Assembly (NCBI GenBank): GCA_963752755.1
Contig: CAVVZJ010000001.1
Coordinates: forward strand, 2,108,001 to 2,172,000
Direction: 5' to 3'
DNA length: 64,000 nt
Source of the DNA: CAVVZJ01 sp963752755
Lineage (GTDB): Bacteria > Planctomycetota > Planctomycetia > Isosphaerales > Isosphaeraceae
Shown here piece by piece: positions 8,761-18,488 of the stretch (positions are counted from its first letter, which is position 1; each line of letters starts with the position of its first letter). The notes under the pieces were generated by a model that did not search any database, was not told the origin of the DNA, and worked only from the letters and a program-made list of their open reading frames with translations. A program made the position numbers and the translations under genes.

Positions 8761-9324
8761 AAATTGGGACGCCGGCGCGGGGTTGTCGAAGTTAAGAAGA
8801 ACCGTGAAGGTCATTGGCGGATACGAGGCGGGAGGAACGAGGCGTTCCCGACCAACCGAGCGGGTCGGCGACCAGCTCGGAGGTCCGGGAGAGGAGCGTA
8901 GGAGGGACCCCCATCAGCGCCAACTCGCTTGACCGCGGGGCGGCGAACGGGTGAAATCGATGCGAACGGATTGGATCAGTTGAGTTCGCTTCGACGCCGG
9001 GTTCGGCGTGGGCCAGGAAGAGCGAGAGATCCATCGGAGCCCATCCGCTGAAAAGACCAAAGGCAGAATCCGCGGCACGGTGGAGCACCGCCAGGCCCGG
9101 TCCGTCGGTGACGAAGCCAGGTCAGGCGCCGGACCAGCCGAGCAGGCCCGGCGCCGCGAGCATCCCGAGGCAAAGACCGGCTTGGGTATCGGAGACGAAC
9201 ATCCTCGTTGTTCACTTGAAGGAAGGCCGACGCCACGCACTCTGGCGTTCCGCCGGAGCGGGCTTCCGAACGATCCAGGACGCCCGGGAGAGATAAGATA
9301 CGACGACGAGGAACGGTTGAACCC

Positions 9325-9352
9325 TTGATTCGGCGGCGGAGTGTGGTATCTC
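9325..9352 (+). promoter_or_regulatory. Probable promoter of the STAS gene
   Basis: TTGATT (9325-9330), a 16-bp spacer, then TATCTC (9347-9352), about 80 bp before the STAS start. The -35 matches the one proposed for folE (62437). The -10 is only moderately good. Confidence 0.35.
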
Positions 9353-9433
9353 TAAAGCAAGTCGTTTCGGGCGGCTGCGCCCAGACCCGTCCAACCCCGC
9401 ACGGCGGGCCGTTCGCCCCGAGGAGCACCCTCG

Positions 9434-9793
9434 ATGTCTCAAGCCCCCGCGCCCCGGCTCCGTATCGAAATTTTCGAGGACGCCACGGTCGCCTCCTTCG
9501 TGGATGAGCGGATCGTCGATGACATCGTGATCCAGGCCGTCGGCGAACAATTGTACAACCTGGTCGAGCGCGACGGGCATACCCGGCTCTTGCTGAACTT
9601 CTCCGAGGTGAAGTTCATGGCCAGCGCCGTGATCGCGAAGCTGTTCACGCTGCACAAGAAGATCAAGGCCGCCAGTGGCAAGCTGAAGTTCTGCTGCATC
9701 GAGCCAGACCTCCGCGTCGTCTTCAAGATCACGGGGCTGGAGAAGATGGTTGAGATCTACGACGACGAGCAGGTGGCGCTCGACTCCTTCTAA
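9434..9793 (+). CDS. STAS-domain protein (anti-sigma factor antagonist-like)
   Basis: A 119-residue single STAS domain, the fold of SpoIIAA/RsbV that binds anti-sigma kinases or acts in partner-switching. The conserved central element is LLLNFSEVKFMASAVIAKLFTL; a Ser occupies the usual phosphorylation loop but the canonical D-S-S-G context is altered (FMASAV). The C-terminal helix/strand pattern (VVFKITGLEKMVEIYDDEQVAL) is typical. A second STAS gene follows 162 bp downstream, and no RsbW-type kinase lies nearby, so the partner must be elsewhere. The first codons MSQAPAPRLRIEIFED support ATG 9434. Confidence 0.8.
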   Translation: MSQAPAPRLRIEIFEDATVASFVDERIVDDIVIQAVGEQLYNLVERDGHTRLLLNFSEVKFMASAVIAKLFTLHKKIKAASGKLKFCCIEPDLRVVFKITGLEKMVEIYDDEQVALDSF

Positions 9794-9955
9794 TCGGGGT
9801 CCTCTCTCGGTTACAATTCTGGGAGTGTCGGGCGCCGAGGCCGGTGGGATCGCACCGGGCGAGGCCAGGTGGTCGGCCACCGCCCTTTTCCCGTCCGATC
9901 CCCCGGCGCCGCCCCGTCCGGGGCGAATTTTTTCCGAGTTCTTGGAGCCCGCAGG

Positions 9956-10319
9956 ATGTCCGATGAAACGCGCCGGCACCTCCGCATCGAGTCGGCCGAC
10001 GGCGTGACCGTCGTGCATTTCATCGAGTCGAAGATCGTGACCGAGGAGACGATCCAGGAGGTTGGTGACGAGCTGACTCGCCTCGTGGACGAGCAGGGAA
10101 CTCGCCGGCTCTTGCTGAATTTCGACAATGTGCGCGTATCTTTCCAGCCTCGCGCTCGGCACGTTGATCAACGTCAAGAAGAAGATCGCGCGCGTCGAAG
10201 GGCAACTCAAGCTCTGCTCGATTTATCCCGACCTGCTCGAGGTCTTCAAGATCACGCGCCTGGATACGGTTTTCGACATCTACAAGGACGAGCCGGCCGC
10301 CCGCCAGGCCTTCCCGTAA
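9956..10319 (+). CDS. Second STAS-domain protein, frame broken once
   Basis: A paralogue of the upstream STAS protein. It starts at ATG 9956 (MSDETRRHLRIESADGVTVV). The first frame covers the N-terminal half to LLLNFDNV. One extra base near 10133 shifts to the frame AYLSSLALGTLINVKKKI...FKITRLDTVFDIYKDEPAARQAF. Joining them gives the usual STAS motif NV-x-YLSS-xALGTLI and about 120 residues. Both halves are conserved, so I read the break as a sequencing insertion rather than decay. The potential phospho-Ser lies in YLSSLALG. It lies 113 bp upstream of mutS on the same strand. Confidence 0.75.
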
Positions 10320-10432
10320 CCATCGCCACATCGCTCCCTCACCGCTTCCACGACCCGCCCCTTCGTCCGAGGCCGTTGACACCGAGCCGACGCCAAGGCC
10401 GGCGTCTGGACCGTCCCCATTCTCGCGATCCG

Positions 10433-13056
10433 ATGCCCGATCCCAGCGCGACGCCGATGATGCAGCAGTACCGGGAACTCAAAGCCCGGGACCCGGACGC
10501 CTTGCTGCTCTTCCGCATGGGCGACTTCTACGAGATGTTCTTCGAGGACGCCGAGCGCGCCAGCGCCCTGCTCGGTCTGACCCTGACCAGCCGCGACAAG
10601 GGGACCGCCCCGATCCCGATGGCTGGCTTTCCCCACCCGGCGCTGGAGTCGTACCTGGCGAAGATCGTGGCCTCGGGGCTGCGGGCAGCGGTCTGCGAGC
10701 AGGTCGAGGATCCAAAACAGGCCAAGGGGCTCGTCCGGCGCGACATCATCCGCGTCGTCACCCCCGGCACGCTCACCGACGACGCCCTGCTCGACCCCCG
10801 CGCCGCAAACTATCTGGCCGCGGTGGTTGAGACGAAGGGGAAGCTCGGGGTGGCTTGGGTCGAACTTTCGACCGGCCGGTTCGAACTGACCGAGTGCCTT
10901 CGGCATGAGCTGATCGACGAGCTAACCCGACTGGAGCCGGCCGAGATCCTCGTGTCGGAGACGATGCTCGACGCCCCGTGGCTCCGCACCCTCCGCGGTT
11001 TCGTTCGCGCCCCGATCACGACGCGGCCGTCGTGGGACTTCGTCGCCGAACAGGCCCGCGGCGTCCTCCACGAACACTTCGGCACGAGGACCCTCAGCGG
11101 CTTCGGCGTCGAGGACGATGCCATCGAGGTCGCCGCCGCCGGTGCCTTGCTGGCCTACCTTCGCGAGACACAGAAGTCGGCCCTCGGTCATCTGACGCGA
11201 CTGTCCCCCTACCGACGCGCCCAGACACTGGCCCTCGATACCATGACCCGCCGGAGTCTGGAGCTGACCCGGACACTCCGCGAGAGCAAGCGCGAAGGGT
11301 CGCTGCTGGCCGCGATCGATCAGACCGTCACCCCGATGGGCGCCCGATTGCTCTCGGAATGGCTGACGTCGCCGTTGACCGATCTCGACGCGATTCGCGA
11401 TCGCCACGCCGCCGTGGCCGAGCTGGTCCACGATTCCGGCCTGCGCGCCGAGCTGCGATCGACGCTCGGCAAGGCGCACGACCTCGAACGCCTGGCGGCC
11501 CGCGTCGGCACCGGTCGGGCGACACCGCGCGACCTCGTCGGCCTGGCGAAGACGCTGGCGATCCTCCCCCGGATCAAGGCCCGTCTCACGGCGAGGCAGT
11601 CGAAGCGGCTCAACGCACTGGAAGGGGCCCTGGAGCTTTGCCCGGAGATCCGGGCCGCGATCGAGGAAGCCCTCGTCGAGGACCCGCCGCTCGCCCTCAA
11701 GGAAGGCGGCCTGATCCGAGACGGCTACCATCCGACGCTCGACGAGATCCGCGAAATCGCCCGGGGCGGCAAGTCATGGATCGCCCGGTTTCAGGCCGAC
11801 CTGATCCGTCGCACCGGGATCAACGGTCTGAAGGTCGGGTTCAACAAGGTCTTCGGCTACTACATCGAGATCACCCACGCCCAGGCGAGCGGCAAGACGT
11901 TGCCGACAGACTTCGTCCGCAAGCAGACGGTCAAGAACGCCGAGCGTTACATCACGCCCGAATTGAAGGAATACGAGGACAAGGTTCTCCGCGCCGAGGA
12001 TCGCGCCAAGGAGCTCGAATACGAGCTGTTCGTGACCCTCCGCGACCGCGTCGCCGCCGAGGCTCCGCGCCTGATCCAGGCGGGCGGCGTGCTGGCTCAG
12101 CTCGATGTCCTCTGCGGCCTCGCGGAACTGGCGGCGCGTCAGGGATACTGCCGGCCGGAGATGACGACCGAGGCCATCGCTGGAAATCGAGTCGGGCCGG
12201 CATCCGGTCCTCGACCTGCTCATGCCGCACGGCGAGTTCGTGCCGAACGACTGCCGGATGGGTTCCGACGACGGCCTGATCCTGCTCATCACCGGCCCGA
12301 ACATGGCCGGCAAGAGCACCTATATCCGGCAGGTCGCCTTGCTGACGATCCTCGCCCAGATGGGCGGCTTCGTGCCGGCGAAGCGGGCGCAGGATCGGGG
12401 TCGTCGATCGGCTGTTTGCCCGGGTCGGGGCGACGGATGAACTCGGCCGGGGGATGAGCACGTTCATGGTCGAGATGACCGAGACGGCCAACATCCTCCA
12501 CAACGCCACGCCCCGGAGCCTCGTCATCCTCGACGAGATCGGCCGCGGCACGAGCACCTTCGACGGCGTCTCCCTCGCCTGGGCGATCACCGAGTATCTG
12601 CACGACCACGTCGGCTGCCGGACCCTCTTCGCCACGCATTATCATGAGCTGGTCGATCTGGAGCAGACGAAGCCGCGACTCCGCAACGCGAACGTGGCGG
12701 TGAGCGAGAGCGGCGGGGAGATCGTCTTCCTGCACCGGATCGTCCCGGGCGGGGCGGATCAGAGCTATGGGATACACGTCGCGAGGCTGGCGGGGGTGCC
12801 GTCTCCCGTGCTGGAACGGGCCCGCGAAATCCTGGCCTACCTGGAGAAGCAGCACGCCACCGACGCCCAGGCCGTCTCTCCGGTCGAGGGGGCGGGACCG
12901 TCGCGACGGATCAAGACCGGCCGGGCGCTTCAGGGAAGCCTCTTCGCCGCGTTGCCGGACCCGATCCTGGACGAGCTGCGGCGGGTGGACGTGGATTCGC
13001 TGACGCCCGAGGAAGCCGGCGACCTGCTGCGGCGGCTCCATGACCTGGCCGGTTGA
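10433..13056 (+). CDS. mutS: DNA mismatch repair protein MutS, frame broken twice
   Basis: About 874 residues. The mismatch-reading motif FRMGDFYEMFFEDA is near residue 25, followed by connector, lever and clamp domains and the ATPase domain with Walker A GPNMAGKST, Walker B VILDEIGRGTSTFDG and a C-terminal MutL-contact region. MutS recognises mispairs and small loops and recruits MutL. The coding frame advances +1 near 12179 and again near 12390. Each extra base falls between well-conserved blocks (LEIESGRHPV and IGVVDRLFARVGA), so the gene is intact in content. Start ATG 10433 (MPDPSATPMMQQYREL) is the natural family start. The stop is 19 bp before the reductase gene. Confidence 0.93.
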
Positions 13057-13075
13057 TCGAGGAGGGAAGACCAGA

Positions 13076-13985
13076 ATGAGGGCGCTGGTCATCGGCGGCT
13101 CGGGACAGATCGGCGGCTGGTTGCTGCATCACCTCAGCGATCGCGGTCATGAGGCGATCGGCACGTTCGCCGAGCATCCGTATCCGGGTCTGATCCAGCT
13201 CGATGCCGCGGACCGGGAGGCGTCGGCGGCCCTGGTCTCGCGAGCAACGACCCGACGTCGTCTTTTATCCGGCCGGGTTCACCTGGGTCGATGGCTGCGA
13301 GCGCGACCCGGCCCGCGCCCGTCGCGAGAACCGGGAGCAACCCCTCCACCTCGCCCGCGCCGCGGCGGACGTCGGAGCCCGGTTCCTCTACTTCTCGACC
13401 GACTACGTCTTCGACGGCCGCCACGGTCCCGACCCCGAGGACTCGCCGACGAACCCGCTCAACGAGTACGGCCGTTCGAAGCTCGAAGCCGAGCAAGCCC
13501 TCGCCTCGGAACTCGGCGAGCGGTCAACTCACGATGCGGACGTCCTGGGTCTTCGGTCCCGAGCGTCAAGGCAAGAACTTCGCCTATCAGCTCGTCCGCG
13601 CCCTGGGTGCCGGCAAGGAACTCCCCAGCCCTTCGGATCAGAGATCGAGCCCCAGCTACGGACCCGACGTGGCCCTGGCGGCGGTCGAACTGGCCGAGCG
13701 CGCGGCGTCTCGGGATTGATCCACGTCGCCGGCCCCGAGGTGATGAGCCGGGTCGAATTCGCCCGGGACCTCGCCGAAGGATTCGGGCTCGACCCAGGAC
13801 GGATCGTCCCGCGTACCACGGTCGAACTCGGACAGGGGGCCGCCCGCCCACTTCAGGGTGGCTTGAGGATCGACCGGCTCGAAGCCCTCATCCCGGGCCG
13901 GATGCGTCGCCTGTCTGACGCCGTGACCGACTTCCGCGACCAGCTCGCCCGGCCCCGTTCACTCTGGGCCGATCCCGCCTCCTGA
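13076..13985 (+). CDS. dTDP-4-dehydrorhamnose reductase-like SDR protein, frame broken three times
   Basis: Extended short-chain dehydrogenase of the RmlD type. The Rossmann start MRALVIGGSGQIGGWLL is followed by VVFYPAGFTWVDGCE, STDYVFDGRHGP, the catalytic YxxxK (YGRSKLEAE), RTSWVFGPERQGKNFAYQL and a C-terminal substrate domain. Family role: last step of dTDP-L-rhamnose synthesis, or related nucleotide-sugar reduction. Reading the whole requires two +1 corrections (extra bases near 13241 and 13527) and one -1 correction (missing base near 13705). ATG 13076 has GGAGGG ten bases upstream. Its 3' end overlaps the convergent VOC gene by 27 bp. Confidence 0.78.
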
Positions 13986-14370
13986 ACCGGAATCGCTCTC
14001 GGGGAGCGACCAGGCGAAGAGGCGAATCGGCGTCCCCTCGGGGTCGGTCAGCTTCACGGCGCGATACCGCTCCGCCCGGTTCTCGACCGGCTCGGAGACG
14101 GCTTCTCCACGGGCCAGGAGAGCGGCCCGTGCGGCATCGAGGTCGGCAACCTGGAAGACCAGGCGGAGGCCGTCGCGGCGTCCCGGGCTGGCGTCGGCCT
14201 TCAAGGCCAGTCGGCAACTCGCCGGCGTCCAGCAAGGCGAACGCATGGTCCTGATCCTGCAAGACCAGACGAAGTCCGAGCACGTCGCGATACCAGGCCA
14301 GGGTGCGGGGCCAGTCGGCGACCCGAAGCTCGACCAGAAACAGCGACGGCGGGACGGGCACCGGCTTCAC
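13959..14370 (-). CDS. VOC / glyoxalase-like protein, frame broken once
   Basis: A single vicinal-oxygen-chelate domain of about 136 residues. The N-terminal half reads VPPSLFLVELRVADWPRTLA-WYRDVLGLRL. One extra base near 14214 then moves the frame to RLALKADASPGRRDGLRLVF...VKLTDPEGTPIRLFAW, which is the standard second betaalphabetabetabeta module. It may be a lyase, dioxygenase or resistance protein; the substrate is not evident. The start is GTG 14370. Its last nine codons are antisense to the end of the reductase gene. Confidence 0.7.
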
Positions 14371-14416
14371 GGCCTTGCTCCTGGGATTGTCGGGCGATGG
14401 GGTGAACCGGTTGCCG

Positions 14417-14445
14417 TTGACCCTGGTCCAGGCTTTCGGGAGAAT
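14417..14445 (+). promoter_or_regulatory. Possible lysS promoter
   Basis: TTGACC (14417-14422), 17-bp spacer, GAGAAT (14440-14445), about 80 bp before the lysS ATG. Strong -35, weaker -10. Confidence 0.4.
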
Positions 14446-14525
14446 TCGGGTTGTTCCCCGCAGATCGCTGGATGGAACCTAGCGAGAAACGACGAGTTAC
14501 GTCCGATACCACCCAAGGCCCGGTA

Positions 14526-16038
14526 ATGTCAACCGATCCGACCCCGTCGCAGCCGCCATCGAGTGAGCCCCAGCCGGAGAAGCGTGAGGACCTGGAGACG
14601 GTCCGCCGGGAGAAACTCGCGAAGATCGCCGAGCTGGGGTTTGACCCGTGGGGCCATCGGTTCGACGACCACCGGGCCATCGGTGATGTCCGCCAGCTTG
14701 AAGCGCCGGCGTCGGACAGCACGGAAGCCGGGCCGGAAGTCCGCGTCGCCGGGCGGATCGTGCTGCGCCGGGTGCAGGGGAACGTCCACTTCCTCCAGGT
14801 TCGCGACTGGACCGGCCAGATCCAGGTCATGATCGGCAAGAAGCAGGTCGGCGAACAGGGCTGGAAACTGGCTCAGCTGCTCGACCTGGGCGACCTGCTG
14901 GGGGTCTCGGGGACCTTGAAGTACACCCGGACGGGCGAGTTGACGGTCTTCGCCCGCGAGTTGACGTTCCTCGGCAAGAGCCTGCTGCCGCCGCCGGAGA
15001 AGTGGCACGGCCTGGTCGACGTCGAGCAGCGGAGCCGTCAGCGCGTACGTGGATCTGTTCAGCAATGCCGAGTCGATGCAGACGTTCCTCGGCCGCACGA
15101 AGATCCTGGCTGCCTTTCGACGGGTGCTGGCGGATCGGGGTTACGTCGAGGTCGAGGGGCCGACGATGCAGGCGATCGCCGGGGGCGCGGCGGCCCGGCC
15201 GTTCATCACGCATCACAATGCGCTCGGGCTGGACCTGTACCTCCGGATCGCGCTGGAACTGCATTTGAAGCGGTTGCTCGTCGGCGGCATGGAACGGGTC
15301 TTCGAGCTGGGCCGGGTCTTCCGCAACGAGGGGATCAGCCGCAAGCACAACCCCGAGTTCACCATGCTGGAAGCCTACGAGGCTTACGGCGATTACCACA
15401 CGATGATGGACCTGACCCAGTCGCTCATCCTGGGTGCGATCGAGGCGATCGACGGCAACCTCAAGCGGCCCTGGGGCGAGTCGGAAGTCGATTTCACGCC
15501 ACCGTGGCCGCGGAAGACTTACGCCGAACTGTTCCGCGAGCACGTCGGCGCCGTGATCCACGACCAGGAAGGCGTTCGCACGAAGGCCGAGGCTCAGGGA
15601 CTTCCGACTCAGGGACGCGATCACGACGTCCTCGTGGGCGAACTGTTCGAGGCACTCGTCGAGGACAACCTGACCGGCCCGGTCTTCGTCATCGACTACC
15701 CGGCGGCGCTCTGTCCCTTGACGAAGCGGAAGGCCAGCGATCCGACGGTCGCGGAGAGATTCGAGCTGTTCGTACACGGCATGGAACTGGCAAACGCCTA
15801 CACCGAGTTGAACGACCCGCTCTTGCAGGAGGAACTCTTCCGCCGCCAACTCGCCGGTCAGAAGGCCGAGGACTCGATGGCGACGATGGACGAGGATTTT
15901 GTCCGCGCCCTCAAGCACGCCATGCCCCCGGCCGGCGGGTTGGGCGTCGGCATCGACCGGCTCTGCATGCTCTTGCTGAACCGTTCGAACATCCGGGACG
16001 TCATCCTCTTCCCGCTCCTGAGGCCGGAGACCCTGTAG
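14526..16038 (+). CDS. lysS: Lysyl-tRNA synthetase (class II), frame broken once
   Basis: Charges tRNA-Lys. The N-terminal anticodon-binding OB fold (residues about 15-160, FDPWGHRFDDHR, RIVLRRVQGNVHFLQVRDWT) is in the first frame. One extra base near 15045 moves to the second frame at YVDLFSNAESMQTFLGRTKI, which carries the class II catalytic core with motif 2 (FRNEGISRKHNPEFTMLE) and motif 3 (GLGVGIDRLCMLL). The joined length of about 503 residues is normal. Since the enzyme is essential and both halves are fully conserved, the break is best explained as an assembly insertion. The protein starts MSTDPTPSQPPSSEP. Confidence 0.95.
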
Positions 16039-16211
16039 CACTCGGTCGCAGGCTGGGAACGAACGGCGGAGATTGTTCGGGAAGGTCGTGGGAGAGCGCG
16101 GGCCGTTGCTCCCGGGAGGGACCGGGGTTGTCCCCTTTGGCCGGGGATGGTACGACAACGGCCCGAGACCGACGACGATTGGCCTTCCGGCGGCACGGAG
16201 GTCCGCAAGGC

Positions 16212-17624
16212 ATGTACAAATATCTCCTTTGCTGGCGATACCTGCGAACTCGTTACATCGCGCTGGCGAGCGTCATCAGCGTGATGCTCGGGGTGGCGAC
16301 GATGATCGTCGTCAACGCCGTGATGGCCGGGTTCGCCGACAAGATGCGCGACCGGCTCCACGGCGTACTCTCTGACGTGGTCGTCGAGGGCACGTCCTTC
16401 GACGGCTTTGCGAACGTCGAGGAGGTCAAGGCCCTGATCCGGGAGATCGGCCACGGGCAGGTCGAGGCCCTGGCGCCGACGATCGAGACGCCGGGCATCC
16501 TCTCGTTCTACTACGGCCCGGAGCGCGTGACCAAGCTCGTGCAGATCATCGGCGTGCGTCCCGAGGAGCGGTCGAAGACGGGCGACTTCGCCGAGTTCCT
16601 CTTCGACGAGACGGGCCATCGAATCAAACCTTCCTTCGCGGTCGGCAAGCGGCTTCGGCAGCGGTCGGACGCCGGGCAAGTGCTCAACGACATCCAGCGC
16701 ATCGACAAGCCGGACCCGGCGATCGTGGCCCTGCTGGAGAAGCAGGTGGACCGCGAGGTCCCCAACCACGGCGCGATCCTCGGCTACGCCCTGGCCACCT
16801 ACCACCAGCCCGGGACGAGCCAGGACATCTTCCTCGCCCCCGAGGGCAGCAGGATCATCCTGACCTTCCCCGGCGTGGGCCAGAGCATCCAGCCGGCCAG
16901 GGACGAGTTCACGACGGTTGGCTTCTTCAAGAGCGGCATGAGCGAGTATGACTCGTCGTTCGTCTATGTACCGCTGGAGCGATTGCAGTACCTCTGCGGC
17001 ATGATCGACGGCGAGGGCCACGGCCGGGTCAACCAGATCCAGATCAAGGTCAAGCCGGGAACCGACCTCGACGCCCTCGCGGCCGACCTCAACGGCGCCC
17101 TGTTCGACAAATGGCCGATGCGGTTCCGGGTGCAGACCTGGGAGCAGAAGCAGGGACCCTTGCTGGCGGCCGTGGCCGTCGAGCAGAGCATCCTGAACAT
17201 CCTCCTATTCTTCATCATCGCGGTGGCCGGGTTCGGCATCCTGGCCATCTTCTCGATGATCGTGGTGGAGAAGACTCGCGACATCGGCATCCTCAAGGCC
17301 CTCGGCGCCTCGACGGCCGGCATCCGCGGCATCTTCCTCGGCTACGGCCTCTCGCTGGGGCTCGTCGGAAGCGGGGTCGGCATGCTCGGCGGCCTGCTGT
17401 TCGTCCAGTACATCAACGAGATCGAGGACTGGCTCAGCACCGCCCTCGGCCACAAGGTCTTCGACGACGCCATCTACTACTTCGACAAGATCCCGACGCT
17501 CGTCGATCCCGTCACCGTCGCCTGGATCGTCGGCGGCGCCCTGACGATCGCCGTGGGAGCGAGCATCTGGCCGGCGCAGAGGGCGGCGAAGCTCCATCCG
17601 GTCAAGGCGTTGCGATTTGAATAA
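16212..17624 (+). CDS. ABC transporter permease, LolC/LolE type
   Basis: A 470-residue inner-membrane protein of the FtsX/MacB/LolCE family. An N-terminal transmembrane helix (ALASVISVMLGVATMIVV) precedes a large periplasmic domain (about residues 50-320). Three more membrane segments follow (NILLFFIIAVAGFGILAIF; LSLGLVGSGVGMLGGLL; VAWIVGGALTIAVGASI) and the C-terminal PAQRAAKLHPVKALRFE motif typical of LolC/E. With the downstream ATPase it likely extracts lipoproteins from the inner membrane or drives a related export. ATG 16212 has GGAGG upstream. The same phase continues open upstream into lysS, so a naive frame would fuse them wrongly. Confidence 0.9.
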   Translation: MYKYLLCWRYLRTRYIALASVISVMLGVATMIVVNAVMAGFADKMRDRLHGVLSDVVVEGTSFDGFANVEEVKALIREIGHGQVEALAPTIETPGILSFYYGPERVTKLVQIIGVRPEERSKTGDFAEFLFDETGHRIKPSFAVGKRLRQRSDAGQVLNDIQRIDKPDPAIVALLEKQVDREVPNHGAILGYALATYHQPGTSQDIFLAPEGSRIILTFPGVGQSIQPARDEFTTVGFFKSGMSEYDSSFVYVPLERLQYLCGMIDGEGHGRVNQIQIKVKPGTDLDALAADLNGALFDKWPMRFRVQTWEQKQGPLLAAVAVEQSILNILLFFIIAVAGFGILAIFSMIVVEKTRDIGILKALGASTAGIRGIFLGYGLSLGLVGSGVGMLGGLLFVQYINEIEDWLSTALGHKVFDDAIYYFDKIPTLVDPVTVAWIVGGALTIAVGASIWPAQRAAKLHPVKALRFE

Positions 17625-17692
17625 GGGCGGAATTCCGATTGCGGTTTCGATCAGATTTGATTCCGCAATCCCGGATCCGTGGGGAGGGAGCG

Positions 17693-18406
17693 ATGTCGGC
17701 ACATCTGTCGGCCGTCGGGCTGGTCAAGGGCTATCGCAAGGGCAAGGTGTCAGTGCCGGTCCTGCGAGGCGTCGATGTAGAGGCCGAGCGTGGGGAGTTC
17801 GTGGCGATCGTGGGGGCGTCGGGCTCGGGCAAGAGCACGTTGCTGCACGTCCTCGGATTGCTCGACCCGCCCGAGTCGGGCGAGGTCCACGTCGAGGGCC
17901 GGCGAATCGACCACCTCTCCGAGCGCAAGCGTGACCACCTCCGGAACCGGACGTTCGGCTTCATCTTCCAGTTCTATCACCTGCTGCCCGAGTTGACGGC
18001 GCTGGAGAACGTCCTCACGCCCATGTTGATCCGATTCGGCCCGGCGGCCTACCTGACCCGGCGGCGGAAGTTCCGGGCCGAGGCCGAGCGGTTGCTGGAG
18101 CGGGTCGGCCTGAAGCATCGGATGACACACCGGCCCAATGAGCTTTCCGGCGGCGAGATGCAACGTGCCGCGATCGCCCGCGCCCTGGCCGGCGATCCCG
18201 AGATCCTCCTGGCCGACGAGCCGACCGGCAACCTCGACGCCGGCAACGGCCAGTCGGTGCTGGAACTCCTCCGCGACTTGAACCGCGAGCGGGGCCTCAC
18301 TATGATGATGGTCACGCATGACGCCTCGATCGCCGCGCAGGCCGACCGGATCGTCCGGCTGGCGGAAGGCCGAATCGAGGATTGGTCATTCGTCACGAGT
18401 CACTAA
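17693..18406 (+). CDS. ABC transporter ATP-binding protein, LolD type
   Basis: A 237-residue cytosolic ATPase with Walker A GASGSGKST, Q-loop FQFYHLLPELTALENV, signature LSGGEMQRAAIARAL, Walker B ILLADEPTGNLD and H-loop MMVTHD. Length and motifs fit the LolD/MacB-type ATPases that pair with FtsX-like permeases, here the gene 68 bp upstream. ATG 17693 is preceded by a strong GGGGAGGGAG ribosome site. Confidence 0.9.
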   Translation: MSAHLSAVGLVKGYRKGKVSVPVLRGVDVEAERGEFVAIVGASGSGKSTLLHVLGLLDPPESGEVHVEGRRIDHLSERKRDHLRNRTFGFIFQFYHLLPELTALENVLTPMLIRFGPAAYLTRRRKFRAEAERLLERVGLKHRMTHRPNELSGGEMQRAAIARALAGDPEILLADEPTGNLDAGNGQSVLELLRDLNRERGLTMMMVTHDASIAAQADRIVRLAEGRIEDWSFVTSH

Positions 18407-18462
18407 TCATCGGTCACTCACCACGACCGACGGACAGCGACAAATGACCAATGACTCGTGAC
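18392..18462. terminator. Long-loop inverted repeat after the LolD-type gene
   Basis: GTCACGAGTCA (18392-18402) and TGACTCGTGAC (18452-18462) are exact inverse complements, 49 bp apart. The left arm overlaps the end of the ATPase gene. It is related in style to 5851-5890. It may stop or attenuate transcription before the aminotransferase; there is no T-tract. Confidence 0.3.
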
Positions 18463-18488
18463 CAAGGACCTGGTTCGGGAACGCCCGG

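Larger units (their letters stand above)
8245..9433. other. Long intergenic region between sppA and the first STAS gene
   Basis: An 1189-bp divergent intergenic region. Its middle holds copy 1 of the 11-bp-phased repeat family (8498-8760) and its right end holds a probable promoter for the STAS gene. Short reading frames exist on both strands between 8770 and 9320, but none shows a recognisable motif, a clear ribosome site or consistent composition. I see no gene there. Confidence 0.6.

Noticed and set aside
8304..8814. Similar short peptides (PGVPGASLGRP) in minus-strand frames over the phased repeats at 8479-8814, 54181-54483 and 61817-62185
   Set aside because: The likeness follows from the 11-bp DNA repeats read in the same phase (33 bp = 11 codons). 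Ribosome sites and shared lengths are lacking, so I do not call a small-protein family.
10133..10133. Programmed +1 frameshifting as a general mechanism for the broken genes
   Set aside because: The sites share no slippery codon, stop codon or downstream structure, and deletions occur too, many in G/C runs. Sequencing indels explain this better.
14451..17624. Apparent single 1057-codon protein joining lysS to the ABC permease
   Set aside because: The +1 break in lysS puts its out-of-frame remainder and the permease in one phase by chance. The real lysS ends at 16038 in another frame and the permease has its own start and ribosome site at 16212.
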